Assembly (NCBI GenBank): GCA_029844215.1
Contig: CM056728.1
Location: forward strand, 53,545,789 to 53,609,788
Direction of reading: 5' to 3'
Source: Przewalskia tangutica
Lineage: Eukaryota > Streptophyta > Magnoliopsida > Solanales > Solanaceae
Length of the DNA stretch: 64,000 nucleotides
The notes under the pieces were generated by a model. It made no database searches, was not told the DNA's origin, and saw nothing but the letters and a program-made list of their open reading frames with translations. Positions 24,234 to 36,161 of the stretch are shown here, in pieces. The translations under genes and the position numbers were made by a program. Position 1 is the first letter of the stretch. The number at the start of each line of letters is the position of its first letter.

Positions 24234-27200
24234 TGTTATACCCCGTATTTCCAGTGTATGTACGTAAGGACGTACGTAGAAAAGTTTGGACTTTAAAAGT
24301 GGCTTGGCCGATTTTACTTTGTTCACAACACCCGATTAGAGTCGTTTTTCGACGAAACGTTTTACACAACTTGCGAAGGGAAAATTCCGGCTATGTCATT
24401 TTTAATTTTTGCGGATTTTTCCGAGAGACGAAACATTTTGGACCAACGAGAGGGCGACACTTGGCACCCTCTCATTGGTGGAGTGTGGGGCGGTAAAGTG
24501 GCCGAATTGGTGGCCTTGTTGGTCAAGGGGTTGGTAGGATATTTTGTGGTAGATGGATAAGGTGCACTTGGCATGATCTTGGCCCTACACTTGCCTTGCA
24601 CTTGGCATGATCTTGGCCATTGGTTGGCCTTGGCTTGACCTATAAATAACCCCCCCTTTGAAGACTTCTTCATCCAAATAATTTCCTAAGTCTAAAATTC
24701 CTCCCTCCCTTTGTGTTGTGTTTCGTCCAACACCCCTCTCCCCTTTGAGAAGGCCCCCGTGGCCTAGAGCCCTTCCCCTCCCGGCGAGAGTACCCCCAGT
24801 GGGGTTGGTAGGGTATACACCCCCTGTGGTCTCGTATAAATACCCCTCTTGGTAGAAATACTCTCCAAAGTATTGTTCTTATACCCAAATTACCTTAGCC
24901 GTATACCTTGTAGTATTCCAAAGATACCTCTATACGTAGAGTCTAAATACTCTGTATGTCCTTTTTGTCTCAAACCGAAACCTAGGGAAAATCTCCATAG
25001 TTGGTTGGAGTATTAAGAAGAAGTTGCGTAGAACTTCTAAGGGTTGTTTGAGCTGGTTGGAGCACCGAGTAGAGCTAGCGTTGCTAAGGATCGACATCTA
25101 TACTTGGATAATTATGGGCTTATCGAGGTAATTATCTTGTCCCCTATTATAATTGGAAAATACATGTTGTAGGAATATATAGTTGTAGTATACTATATAT
25201 AAAATCGAACATAGTTTTGCGGCAATGTCTTTGGACTTAAGCTGAATTTAAAGAAGAGAATGAATCTGTAATTACGTGGGATGTATTCTGATGAACTTGT
25301 GTGGTTGTGGATAGGGAAGTCTTGCCCGATTTTCCGTAGGATCTTGTATCTAGATTTATTCTACCGAGTAGTCTAGACTTTGATAGACTTGTATAACTGT
25401 ATAGGTTGAATGTTCTGCGAGTAGCATGTACTCTTGAGAAGGTGGACCGTGCTAGGAGTTATACCGTGAGCGATTTGCTAATAGTCCATAATCGTCGCGA
25501 GGTATGTGATTCTTCCTATCTTCGAGCATGATATTTTAAAAGAATATATATATAGTACGGTAGGCGTGCGCGTGCTAATTGAGCGTAGTTATGCAATGTC
25601 TTTTGACTTAAGCCGAATAATAAGAATCTTGAAGTAATTCAAGAGAATTAAGAACTGTTTTGAAAGAAAGAGTAATACTTGGTTTTAAAGATTAAGAGTT
25701 ATACTAGCTTTATGGGAAGTTAGGTATAACGGCTTAAGAAAGATAAAATGAATGATTTATTGATTTTAGAAGTTAAGAGACTTGATCTTAAAAGATAAGA
25801 GACTTGACTTAGTTGAATCAATATGAATTTTGTGTGAAACCTCATTCGTGAGTAATGAGTACTTGGTTTTTGAAAAGAATGATGTTTTACCGATTTCGGA
25901 AATCAGAATGTGTATCGACAAACCACTGCAGCGTTAATAAAGGAAAATGTATTGAATAATGAAGTATTATTAAAACCAGTAGAGACTTCCATCTGCATAG
26001 AAGCTAAGATGAGACAAAATGATATTTCTAGATCACGCTTTGTAATAAAGATTGTTATAAACAAGAATAACCTACTCACATATAAGGTATATGTTTCTCA
26101 GATTGTTTAAAAGAGAATTATATTCTTAAATGAATAAGACTATGAACTACGAAACCTTTCAAAATGAAACTTGAGTAATTGAAATTAGGCAAACTTGAAA
26201 CGTTTGGAAAAGAATGTTGTTACTTGATTTTACAAAGAGAAGTGTTTTGATTTACTTCAAAAGATAATCACTCTATTTTCATATACTACGTATTGTGTGA
26301 CTTTTGTGAAAGTAACGATCTTTTAAAGGAGTTAATGTATGAAGTACTTTGGGGATAAAACCCGATCTTGTTAATCATACGGTAGAAAGTGCCTTGTGTG
26401 TATAACTTGTTTGTGTTGGGTTGTGATAGCCTTGTAATACTTTCTTGTTGATTTGTTAAGTAAACACGCCAGGATCTACGTGTGTTAGTATCTTGTGATG
26501 TTTGTGTAAAGGGTTTCCTCGATTGCGCTTAAATTGTTTCACTATCACCGATATGTTGGTATTGTACCACTCACCTTGACTTGTTTAGGAGGTTGCGCCT
26601 CCGACGCGGGGTAGACTTCAGCGTCTGTGTGACCTATGATTCGAGAATACCTCACGCGGGTCCGGTGGCCTATGCGGAGCTACGAGAGTTCGAGGTTAGT
26701 GTGCGGCCTTTATGGTCACGCGGTCTATGTGGCCACGCGGATCGCGAGTCGAGCGGACGGGAGTAGCTACCGACGATGCGGGTTATACCTCATGCGGGCC
26801 TATCGTTTGGCCTACGCGAGTGCGGAGAGTTCCAGGCTAGACGCGCATTAGATCTGCGAGCGAGTGGGCGGCTTTGATCATGTGATGATGCAGACAGATC
26901 TCGTAATCTGATTTATGACCTTGTTGGTGCTGTGGGTTTTAGTAGTCGGCTATGCCTTCGTACTTACCTGACGGTTTTATTAGGACACGTGGGACACGGT
27001 GTTCATGTGTATTCCTTGATGCTTTTATATCATGGATCAGCGGTGAGGAAGGTATTCCACGGGCATGATTGATGTTGTGGCGTGAGACCCATAGTTATAT
27101 TTGAGTGATGACTTTGAGGCGTGAGTCACGACTTGACATGGCGCTTATTTATTGTGAATCGTAGTTTGGTTATCATACATGTCTCTGCTTTATATAGACT

Positions 27201-27647
27201 ACTATGATTTCATTTACGATTTATTTTGATTTCACATACTTGCACTGTTGTATCGACCTCGCCCGGTGCGTTCATCCGCGAGTAAAGGTACACGATCATT
27301 GATCCTCGCTCTTAGGGTCACGATTGCGTTTGGGAAAGCTCCGTTTCTCGGAGGCTTATCGATGGTATAGTCCTGTCGTTGTAGGTATTTACATTCGAGG
27401 TATGGCGGCCCGTCCCGCCATTGTTGTCGTATCATTCTTAAGTGCATGAAATCTTGTGGGCGAGTTGTAATAAGGATATGCGTTCGATTTTAAATTGATT
27501 TATATATATGCCGAAAAGCAAGTTTTCTCGACATCTTTCTTACTTCATAATATTTTCATGTCTTGTTTTATGTTCGTGATTACTACGATGTATGGCTACT
27601 TGGGTGTCGGGTAAGGCACGATCCACGGGCAGGTTGAATTCGTGACA
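24234..27647 (+). repeat. 3' LTR of the two-LTR element
   Basis: A 3414-bp partner of 18399-21828, with TATAAATA at 24641. Long blocks are identical to the 5' LTR, interrupted by short tangled differences (for example near 25260-25310, 25440-25470 and 26150-26170). It ends CGTGACA at 27647. Confidence 0.92.
24641..24648 (+). promoter_or_regulatory. TATA box in 3' LTR
   Basis: TATAAATA at the position equivalent to 13098 and 18794. In a 3' LTR it could drive read-out transcription into flanking DNA. Confidence 0.4.
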
Positions 27648-28816
27648 AAGTCTTTGATTTTCCGTAGAATAAGAGACCTTATACTTAGTATTATTCTACC
27701 TTAGAAAGCTATAAGTTGATAGATGTATTATGGTCATTATAGGTTGACATTCTACGTGCGGTGTATTCAACTTAGCGGGTGGATTAAGCCGAAGAGGTAT
27801 GTGGAACTTTCCCTATCTTCTTGAGCATGAATCTTATAAATGTATAGTACGGTTTACGTATATGTCTTAAATGAATTCGGTTTCATTTTGGTACCATTGA
27901 TTTGATTTAAAAAGGTTCACGTTTAGTTGAGATGGAAAGTTAAACTCACTTGGTTTTAAAGGATGTAAATGCCTTAGTTTTCTCTAAACATAAAGTGTTA
28001 TAATGGCTTTATGGGAAGTTAGTTATAACGACTTTATAGGAAGTAAAATAGTGGTTTACTTGAATGATTTTAAAAGAGAATAAATGATTTGATTTTGAAA
28101 GTTTACGATACTTGATTTAAAGAGTATAAGTAACTTGATTTAAAGGTATTGGTTACTTGAGTTTGAAAAGTAGAAGTTACTTGATTTCAAAGCCTTGAAA
28201 TGAATTTCTAAAGGTGTAGTAACTTGATTTGAAAAATAGACATGTCTTGATACTACGGGTGTTAGTATCTTGTGGCTTTTATATGAAAATGGTTCTTTTT
28301 AAAGGAATAGAACTACGTAGTACTTTGGGGTTAAATTCCCGGATTTTACATGATGGTGCCTTAAGTTTAATTAATGAGAGTTAAAGATTGCTAACTTGCA
28401 TATGTTGTTCATGATAGCCGTTAGTTTCAGTCTTATTTTATTTATTACGGGGCCAATCCCCGGGTCATTTGCATTTTGCATTTCCGTGGATTTGCTACCC
28501 ACGATGCGAGTATGACGTATATACTCATTGCAGGTCCACAAGACTCATGCGGGTGAAATAGTCCCAGGAGTAGGATTGCTAATGATACTACGGGCGGGTG
28601 ACCCTAGTTTGATCATAAGTTTCTATTTTTAAACGGTAAGGTTTTATTTACTCTCATTATTAGTAAGGCACACTGTACTGTTAATTTGGTTATCATACAC
28701 GTCTCCAGCTTTATGTTTGACTATATGATTTCATTACAGTACTTTCAGTTTCATATACTTGGTACATATTTTGTACTGACCCCCTTTCCGCGGGGGCTGC
28801 GTTCATGCCGCAGGTA

Positions 28817-31800
28817 TGTCACACCCCGAACCCCGGGCCCGTGACTGGTGCCCTACCTGGGCACCCTTCTACCTAACTGACATAAGTAAACCGCGAAACT
28901 AAATAACACCTCATTTTTTTTTAAAACCAACGAACATGCAAGGGCAAAGCCGACAAGGCTGCCATATAATATACATAATAAAAGGCACTACACTGTACAC
29001 GAGTCCAATCTCACATATGAATACAGACCTCTAAGAGTTTTACTGAACTATGACGGGACAAGGCCCCGCCGTACCCATAACCGTACAAAAACCTGTATTG
29101 ATGGGTCTATACCAAAATGATAAACTCCTGAACAGATGGAGCTATCCAAAAACTCTGAGCAGAGTCCTACACTTGCAGATCACCAAACTGCGTACCTAAA
29201 CTTCATGGCGTGAACGCACTTCAAGGAGGTCAGTACGAAGAATGTACCAAGTATGTGAAACTGAAAATACTGTAATGAAATCATAACAGTCTATACAAAA
29301 ATAGGAGACATGTATGATAGCCAAACTACAGTACACAATACATAAGCGATCATATCGTTGTGGACGCACGCCTCAAAGTCATTACTCAAATATAACCATG
29401 GGTCTCACGCCCATAATATCAATCATGCGTGGAATCCTTCCTCACCGCCGATCCATGATATAATATAACATCAATAAGCACACCGAACCTTGCAATCATG
29501 GAGTAATGCAATCATTTTTATCTTTTAAGTTATGCTTTTAGCAATGAGACCAACTGCTCCACTTTAAGTCATAAACACATCGCACTTTTCATTAATGAAA
29601 TCACTACCGCTTTCAAAACATGAAGGTCGTGTCGGTGCGAGTCAACCACCCTCGTGTTATAATGCAACCTATCATGGGACTATTTCACCCGAGGACTATT
29701 TCACCCGCTTAGGTCATGTGGACATGATGAGTCATCGGTACACGATACTCGCATCACGGATAGCTAATCCATGACTTATATATATCCCGGGAATTTAACC
29801 CGCCCGAGTCAAATACCGACCCGCCGTGAGTGTGTACCACTCACCACCATGGGGAGCTACTCCATGATATCCTTAAAACAAGTTACCGGCCCTTTATGGA
29901 GGGACGCGGAGATGTGGAAATATGACACTTGCACGAATGTCTATATGAGCAACCCATATGCAAGCAAACCAAGACAATATCATGCCTTTACACACCAAGA
30001 CAATACCATGCCTTTCCTTTTTACATAAACCAAGACAATACCATGCCTTTACACAAACCAAGACAATTACCATGCCTTCTTTTTATATAAACCAAGACAA
30101 TTACCATGCCTTCTTTTTACATAAACAAAGAGAAATCCTTATTTAAGCAAGCCAAAGTACTATCAAGGCACAAATAGGATAATTCTCATTTAAACAAGCC
30201 AAAGTACTACGTACGTCCATTCTTTTCAAAAGACTCATTTTTATATATAATCTCAAGATACTAACACCCGTAGTATCAACGCATGTCTATTTTTCAAAAT
30301 AATTTACTACACCTTTAGAAATTCATTTCAAGGCTTTGAAACTAAGTAACTTTTTAATTACACAACCTAGGCAACTCATACATATCCATCAAAATAGACA
30401 ACTCTCTTAACCTTCCATAAAGCCGTTATAACCAACTTCCCATAAAGTCGTTATAACCCTTTATGGTTTTAGATAAATTCATTCCTTTTATAACCAAGAG
30501 ACTTATACTTTTAAAACCAAGTATCATATACTTTCAAATCAATTTTCTTAACTTTCAAAATACTTCAAGTCTCTTAACTTTTGAAATCAAGTCTCTTAAC
30601 TTTAAATCATGTCATTTCTTCCTTTAAGAATCAAGTCTCATAACTTGAAAATAAAGTCTCTTAACCTTTTAAGAATTTAAGGTTCATAGTCTTAAAACTT
30701 CATAACGTAATCTCTTTAAATTAAGTAACATATACTTTAGTGCGTTGTGAATAAGTTATACTTGTTTATAACGATCTTATTAAAGCAGCCATGATCTAGA
30801 AAATGTAATACAATTTTGTCTTATCTTAGTTTCTATGCAGATGGAGAATTCTACTCATTTTAATATAATTGATTGTCGATACATTTTCTTTTATTAACGC
30901 TGCAATGGCTTGTTCGATACTTATTCTCATTCGTGCAGTAAATTAGCAAAGTCAACTCGACTCCAAATACTTCCTAACGACTCTTACCAACATCCCCCAT
31001 AAGACTTGGTAAGGACTTAGGATGACATAGACATAACTTTTACATAGAGTAAATCAACATACATACCTCTTAACTTCTAAGAGTAGAAAGAATCATGAAA
31101 TAACACCACATGTATATTTCATACATAGAATCATGCCCAAAAGAAGGAAGAGGTTCACATACCTCGCGACGATTATCGACAAGTAGCAAAATGCTCCAAA
31201 GTACTTCAACCTTGATAGCTATTCCATCCTTTAAGTAGAATACACTACTCGTAGTACTTCAACCTATATTAATCATAACATGTCTATCAACTCCTCCCTT
31301 TTAAACGTAGAATCATACTAAGTATAAGGACTCTTATTCTACGGAAAATCGGCCATCACCTTCTTTGTTTCTACGTACTTTTCCACCTTTTTCAAGGCCC
31401 GATAATCAATAACCCACATGCCACATTTAAGGCTCAATACATCAACCAATCAAGGGGGATTACACGCCTTACAATACATGTAAAATTATGCCCCACAATT
31501 AATACCAACTAGTTCCATATTCAAAGCCATTCTCGGCTAACTTGTACAACAACAAAAGTCCTTTCCAATTCTTTTTCAATCCAAGTTCTTAGGTCTAACA
31601 TGTTATATAGTCATAAACAACTTCAACAACTACAATTTCTTCTTTATATAACATGCGACGACTAAACTAATAACCAAATTGAATTGTAATCTCAAGGGCT
31701 AAACATACTAGTTTTCGGATTAGGGTTCCAATAGTCAATACACTTATCAAACTTCATAATATATACCTCATGCTTGCTAATATCCATAACTACAACAATA

Positions 31801-32699
31801 GTAATATTTAGCTACTAAAACGACAAGATTGTTACCTTGTTAAACCCTTATAAAATCCAAGATTCAAAGTCACTCTTTAGCAATTCTTAGCTCCTTTCCT
31901 TTATGCTCCAATCCGCTATTTGAAGCCTTTAGAAGTTCACAACCACTTCTCTTCCATTTCCAATCCAAACTTATGAAAACGACTTAGGTTTTTGCCTTGC
32001 GACTAACGTGAAAACGTCGTTTTTCCGAGATTCTATTGAGATATACTTACAATACCCTTAGGGACCTTGGGTTAAAGTCTTGTGAATAAAGAACCACAAT
32101 TGCAAATTTTTTGTGTGGATATGACCTCAAACCCGAGAGTAACATAGCTAGCACAAATGTTCTCTAATTTTTCTAAGTGTTGAAGACTTGGTCTTGCACT
32201 AGTGTAGTATATATAAAACAATGGAGGGCTTAGATAATAATACTTGTGTGGCTTGGATGAAGAATACTTAGATATCTATACAAGTGGCAAGTTGACTTGG
32301 TCAATTATCTCAAGCTTGCAAGACTTGATCATCTACCTTGGTCAATGAACATAATACCCTTGCCCAATTTCGTCCAAGACCATGTGGGGGTGCCACGTGT
32401 CGCCCTCCCATTCGTCCATCAAATTTCGTAACCCTCGTGGGACCCACAAAACGTAAAATTTCTCGGGTGGGCCCTACGTGACCAAATCCGTAAAAATAAA
32501 TTTCCATAATGCATAATATATCCTATATTCCTCAAATAATGCATTTTGAGAATCTAATTCTCATCAACGAACATTTTTCCTTTCCGACGTTCGGAAGATT
32601 TTTCGTCGGAAAAATAATTCTTCCTTTCGTACCATTTTTCAAGTCTTGCGTTCTCGCGTCCATTCTCTTATACATGTCCTGGACTTACGGGGTGTAACA
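28817..32699 (-). mobile_element. Solo LTR, 3.88 kb, nested in an LTR of the same family
   Basis: Plus-strand ends TGTCACACCCCGAACCCCGG and ACGGGGTGTAACA, with a perfect TSD AGGTA (28812-28816 and 32700-32704). It is the close relative of 7642-11051 but longer, partly because of a minisatellite at 29960-30130. No coding sequence, PBS or PPT adjoins it. The host is the plus-oriented LTR 17365-33068. Confidence 0.93.
29960..30130. repeat. Minisatellite in solo LTR, about 5 copies of a 20-40 bp unit
   Basis: The core 'accaagacaat-accatgcctt' recurs with starts near 29968, 29994, 30030, 30058 and 30092, with spacers of 'tacaca' or 'ctttttacataa' type. It lies in the middle of the solo LTR 28817-32699 and is absent from 7642-11051. 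Confidence 0.85.
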
Positions 32700-33068
32700 A
32701 GGTAGAGGTAGACATGTTGCTGATCCTCACTCTTAGGATCGTTGTTCAGGTTTTGAGAAGCTCCATTACTACGGAGGCTTATCTTTTGGTACGGATCCCT
32801 GCTGTTGTAGATTTATGTACATTACGTCATAGATAGGGTCCAAACTCCTAGAGGTCTGTAGTCATATTTTGTGGATTGAACTTGTAAAAGATGTATCCCT
32901 TTGTTATGTATATGTGCAGAAAGGCGGCCTTATCGGCTAGCCTAGTTCTTATTTCACATTACTGCATGTCTATGAGCTTTATTTATATTCCGCTGGTTAT
33001 CTCTGATGTATATCTGTAAGGGTGCCCAGGTAGGGCACCAGTCGCGGGCCCGGGGTCGGGTCGTGACA

Positions 33069-33366
33069 CATGGCACCTCGGTGCTAGTAGGTCAGGCACC
33101 GCGGTGTCTCTCTACTTCTTTAGCCTGGTTCCGCCTAATTTGTTTTATTCTTCTCCGGACCTTTTAGGCTTCATTCCTTGGGATGTGCTTGTTCATATTT
33201 CATCTCAATTAAGCTTATTTCATCCTCAAAAGTAATATCTTCTCCTTTATAACCGATGTGACACAAAATGAAGGAAAAACACACCTAACACTATACTAAA
33301 CGCCAAATAAAAGAGTAAAATACTAACTAAATAGGACGTAAAAGAGTGTATAAAATACACTCAACA
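33069..33366 (-). repeat. Athila-like 5' LTR, second part
   Basis: Matches 5200-5468 and ends ACACTCAACA at 33366, followed by the TSD ATACT. It completes the LTR begun at 16308. It contains CACCGCGGTG near 33094. Confidence 0.9.
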
Positions 33367-33371
33367 ATACT

Positions 33372-34126
33372 GTATAAAGTATAAATATGGGTTAACTTTC
33401 TGAAAAACTGAGGTTTTAACTCTCTGGACAGAGAGCGTCGCGACGCTCCTCCAAGAAGTTGTGACGCTTGCGAGGCAGAAACTTTTGATTTCTGTTTTGT
33501 GAATTCGAGTCGTGGCTCTCTACCATGGGGTCGCGACGCTTCAGTTCCAGTAGGTTCTGAATTTTAAAACGAAGCTTTTAATCATGATTTCGGACTAGAG
33601 CCGTGGCCCCTGCCTGTTACCGTGACAGGCACCGCGACGCTCCACCATGTAGCCGCGGTGCGGCCCTAAAAACCTAGCAAGCGTCGCGACGCCCTACAAT
33701 AAGGCCGCGAGGCTGACGTCCTGTCAGAACAATTTCCGTGTGTGGTTTTTTTTAAAAAATCGTCCAAACCCTTAATCTAATTTAGGGATTAGATCACGGG
33801 TCCTTTACTATCACCCACCACTATCAATAACGTACATGTCGACCATCATCCATTCCTACTTGTCCTTCGCCGTGCACAATGTTCGTAATGAACCAATTTC
33901 TACACAAGGCTTAGTTTGAGTTAGAACGGAATGACTTTCTCGATTTAGCGTAGTTGATAATTTAGGGCGATTACAAAAGGTCAACGTTCAGCCAAGGTGT
34001 GTAGGATTTCAAGCATCCATGTTTAATTCTGTTTAAAATCAATTTTACGTTTTAACCCATATTATTCCCTTTCTATTGTTACGTAACCAATGAACCAGCC
34101 TGGGCTCTGATATCACTATATGGTTT
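33372..34126 (-). mobile_element. Copia 5' leader, proximal part, rich in TCGCGA palindromes
   Basis: Non-coding leader of the outer copia element, continuous with 3417-4138 before the Athila-like insertion. At 33425-33720 it holds repeated GCGTCGCGACGC or variant motifs (near 33430, 33530, 33645 and 33681), an AGCCGCGGTGCGG near 33654 and a GGCCGCGAGG near 33706. The spacing is irregular. I see no protein in it. Confidence 0.65.
34102..34115 (-). promoter_or_regulatory. Copia primer binding site (initiator tRNA-Met type)
   Basis: The plus strand reads GGGCTCTGATATCA, so the element strand reads TGATATCAGAGCCC, one base from the usual TGGTATCAGAGC. It lies about 11 bp from the inferred LTR edge, a little further than normal. 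Confidence 0.75.
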
Positions 34127-35590
34127 TGTTGGGTCTAAAACACGTAAGTAAGACACATCAGAAGTTTAAATTTTTGTTCAACTTCCTTACCCCAACAATT
34201 TCATCTAGTATGATTACGCTACAATTGAAATATGTAAAGACATAAACAAAACTTACAGTTTGTGTTATCCAGAGTCTTTACTATAGGGAGCGCACGCGAC
34301 TTTCCTTTCGACCGCAAGACTTGCTGTGGTATACTCTTCTGTCAGGAAAGCCAGTAAATCTTGGCAGAGGCAGAGGTTAAGTGCTGATTATATATTAGTG
34401 ATTTATGTTAATTTTCGAATTAGGGTTGGGCTCCAAGCCTGACCCACATCTTAAAATGCAGTGGGCCAGTCAGACTGGGCCCACTACCGCACAGGCACCG
34501 CGACGCTTCCACTATTATTTTCAGCACGTTTTAATTCTAAGTCCGACAATCCAATTTTGACTTAATTAAATAATTTTTATCAAATAGAAATTATCCCATA
34601 ATTTATTATTGGTTTAAATATCTCGATTCTAAACCGAATAGTTTATACTCTCTCAATATATCCTTAGACCGAAAAGACAATCGACTTAGTGTGACCTCTT
34701 TAGGCCTTCACACATAGACACTAATCAAATTAAGGTTCACATGGAACTCCTAGACTGCGCCGCATGACGAACTCAATATATGAAGTACGTTTACATGACT
34801 CATGTAAACACAACCTTTATGTGAGATGATAAATTCCTTTCATTCGCGACACACTCGATCAAGCTTAGGATTTGCCATGTCTATACAAATGGCTCGATCA
34901 CTTTATCTCATCTATATTAGTCGACAACTAGATCATATCCTAAATATGTCTCTTGCATTGGACAATGACTTGGTCGACCTATTATTACCGAGAAGCTGAG
35001 TGTTCTTTCTTGAATATCCAATCGAGGAATGGATCCTATTTTTGGCTCAACTACCACCTTACTTTACATTGCAATGTACCTAACACAAGCCATGTATTAT
35101 CCTATAAAGAATTTAAGCTTAGGACAAAGTCAAAGTACATTACTCTGTAAACAATGTGCGTATTGACCTCAAGTCAAATGACCTTTATCTCCTACACGCT
35201 GACAACACTTTAGACATGTACAACAAACAATTTATCAGCAGGGTTTACCAATACCCTCTAAGAGTATCCATGTGTCCATCATTAGTAGCCATTACTAGTA
35301 GTAAGTGAGACATACTACATTCTCTAAGAATGTGATGCAGACCACATGTCAACTTATAACATATCATTGATATCCCATTTTCAATGATCATCAGTCGATG
35401 TTATATTGAGAATAATATCTCACTTTATTAATGACAACGTAAACTCATGGGACGTACATTAATGAATAATCACAAGCAATCAAAATCATAATTCAATAAT
35501 CGCAAATGTCAAAATATATTAATCTCATTAATAATACGAATGTGTTCAAATATATGTGTCCCTGATTGTCTTAGGACATAAATACTTTCA
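34127..35590 (-). repeat. Copia 5' LTR
   Basis: About 1.46 kb between TGTTGGGTCTAAAAC on the left and ATACTTTCA on the right (TGAAAGTATTTATGTCC at the start on the element strand). The boundaries are inferred from the PBS and TG/CA ends, since the partner LTR is outside the window. It ends 387 bp upstream of the ADCK1 start codon and is transcribed, if at all, away from the gene. It has one more GCACCGCGACGC motif near 34495. Confidence 0.7.
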
Positions 35591-35977
35591 TATCCACCCG
35601 AATCCGACCCGATCCATCACCCGATTAAAATCCATGTTTTGTCGAATTTTCGTTCGTATAATCAGGTCGGATAGATCGAATATTGATCGGGTCATGAACT
35701 AAAGGAAAGAGTAGAAAAGAAAAGAGTAAGACTCAGAATAATCGTATCTCCCACCTAATGAATTTGAATTATGTGATTTAATTCATCAATCTGCCGGTAG
35801 GGCCTTGTGGACGACGAATTTCGCCATAAGAGGAAGAGAAAACGTGGACGGGGAAGTTAGGCCGTTGAGTGGGCATTAAGCATAAGGACAAAAAAGCTTA
35901 AAAATAGCGGGGCTAATGATAGAAATAGACTATAGGAGAAGGTAGCATTTACATTTTCGTCGAAAAAAAGAAAAGAA
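35591..35977 (+). promoter_or_regulatory. Promoter and 5' UTR region of the ADCK1-like gene
   Basis: The 387 bp between the copia LTR and the first ATG. I see no clear TATA box; 'cttaaaaatagcgg' near 35898 and 'actatagg' near 35930 are weak candidates. A purine-rich tract (gaaaaaaagaaaagaa) immediately precedes the ATG. The boundary with the LTR suggests that older upstream promoter sequence was displaced some 35 kb to the left. Confidence 0.4.
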
Positions 35978-36161
35978 ATGGCTGGCAGGTCTGTGTGGCG
36001 CGTCACAAGCAAGCTGTTAGTGGCGGCCACCGCTCTTGGTGGTGGAGCTGCGGCGGCCACAATTGCCAGCTCAGACGACCCAGGCATGGCCCTCAAGCTT
36101 TGCACAATTGTCCCTCTCCGCCTCTTTCGCGATTCCGTCACCGCTGCCACCATTGCCTTCG
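35978..36161 (+). CDS. ADCK1: ADCK1 exon 1
   Basis: Codons 1-61 plus one base. It starts MAGRSVWRVTSKLLV, with an Arg/Lys-containing N-terminus followed by an Ala/Gly-rich hydrophobic run, suiting an organelle signal or membrane anchor. It ends ..GCCTTCG|GTACGC, leaving phase 1. The following exon supplies AT to complete Asp62. Confidence 0.9.

Larger units (their letters stand above)
18399..27647 (+). mobile_element. Two-LTR retrotransposon with deleted interior
   Basis: The only copy of the long-LTR family here that still has both LTRs (18399-21828 and 24234-27647, about 3.4 kb each), with a PBS-like site and a strong PPT. The interior is only 2.4 kb and has no recognisable reverse transcriptase or integrase. 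The flanks are AAGTG (18394-18398) and AAGTC (27648-27652), a 5-bp TSD with one mismatch; a homologous LTR suggests AAGTC is original. The lineage is probably Ty3/gypsy chromovirus (Tekay/Del-like) from LTR length and the PBS, but without pol this is not certain. Confidence 0.88.
17365..33068 (+). mobile_element. Solo LTR carrying a nested element and a nested solo LTR
   Basis: Starts TGTTACACCCCATAGTTCCAG at 17365 and ends GGGTCGTGACA at 33068, flanked by a perfect TSD CATGG (17360-17364 and 33069-33073). Its own sequence is 17365-18398, 27648-28816 and 32700-33068, about 2.57 kb. It belongs to the same subfamily as 7642-11051 and 28817-32699. No internal region adjoins it. Inside are the two-LTR element 18399-27647 and the solo LTR 28817-32699, each with its own TSD. 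Confidence 0.9.
4139..33366 (-). mobile_element. Athila-like Ty3/gypsy retrotransposon, non-autonomous, heavily nested
   Basis: The element is bounded by 1.33-kb LTRs with TGTTG...CAACA ends and a perfect 5-bp TSD ATACT (4134-4138 and 33367-33371). Read on the minus strand it has the 5' LTR (33366 to 16308, interrupted), a PBS for tRNA-Asp, gag, an Athila-type protease, a conserved 3' untranslated block and the 3' LTR. No reverse transcriptase, RNase H, integrase or env-like frame remains, so it would need help in trans. About 20 kb of its span is later insertions (7642-11051, 12698-15988, 17365-33068). Its own sequence totals roughly 7 kb. Confidence 0.9.
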
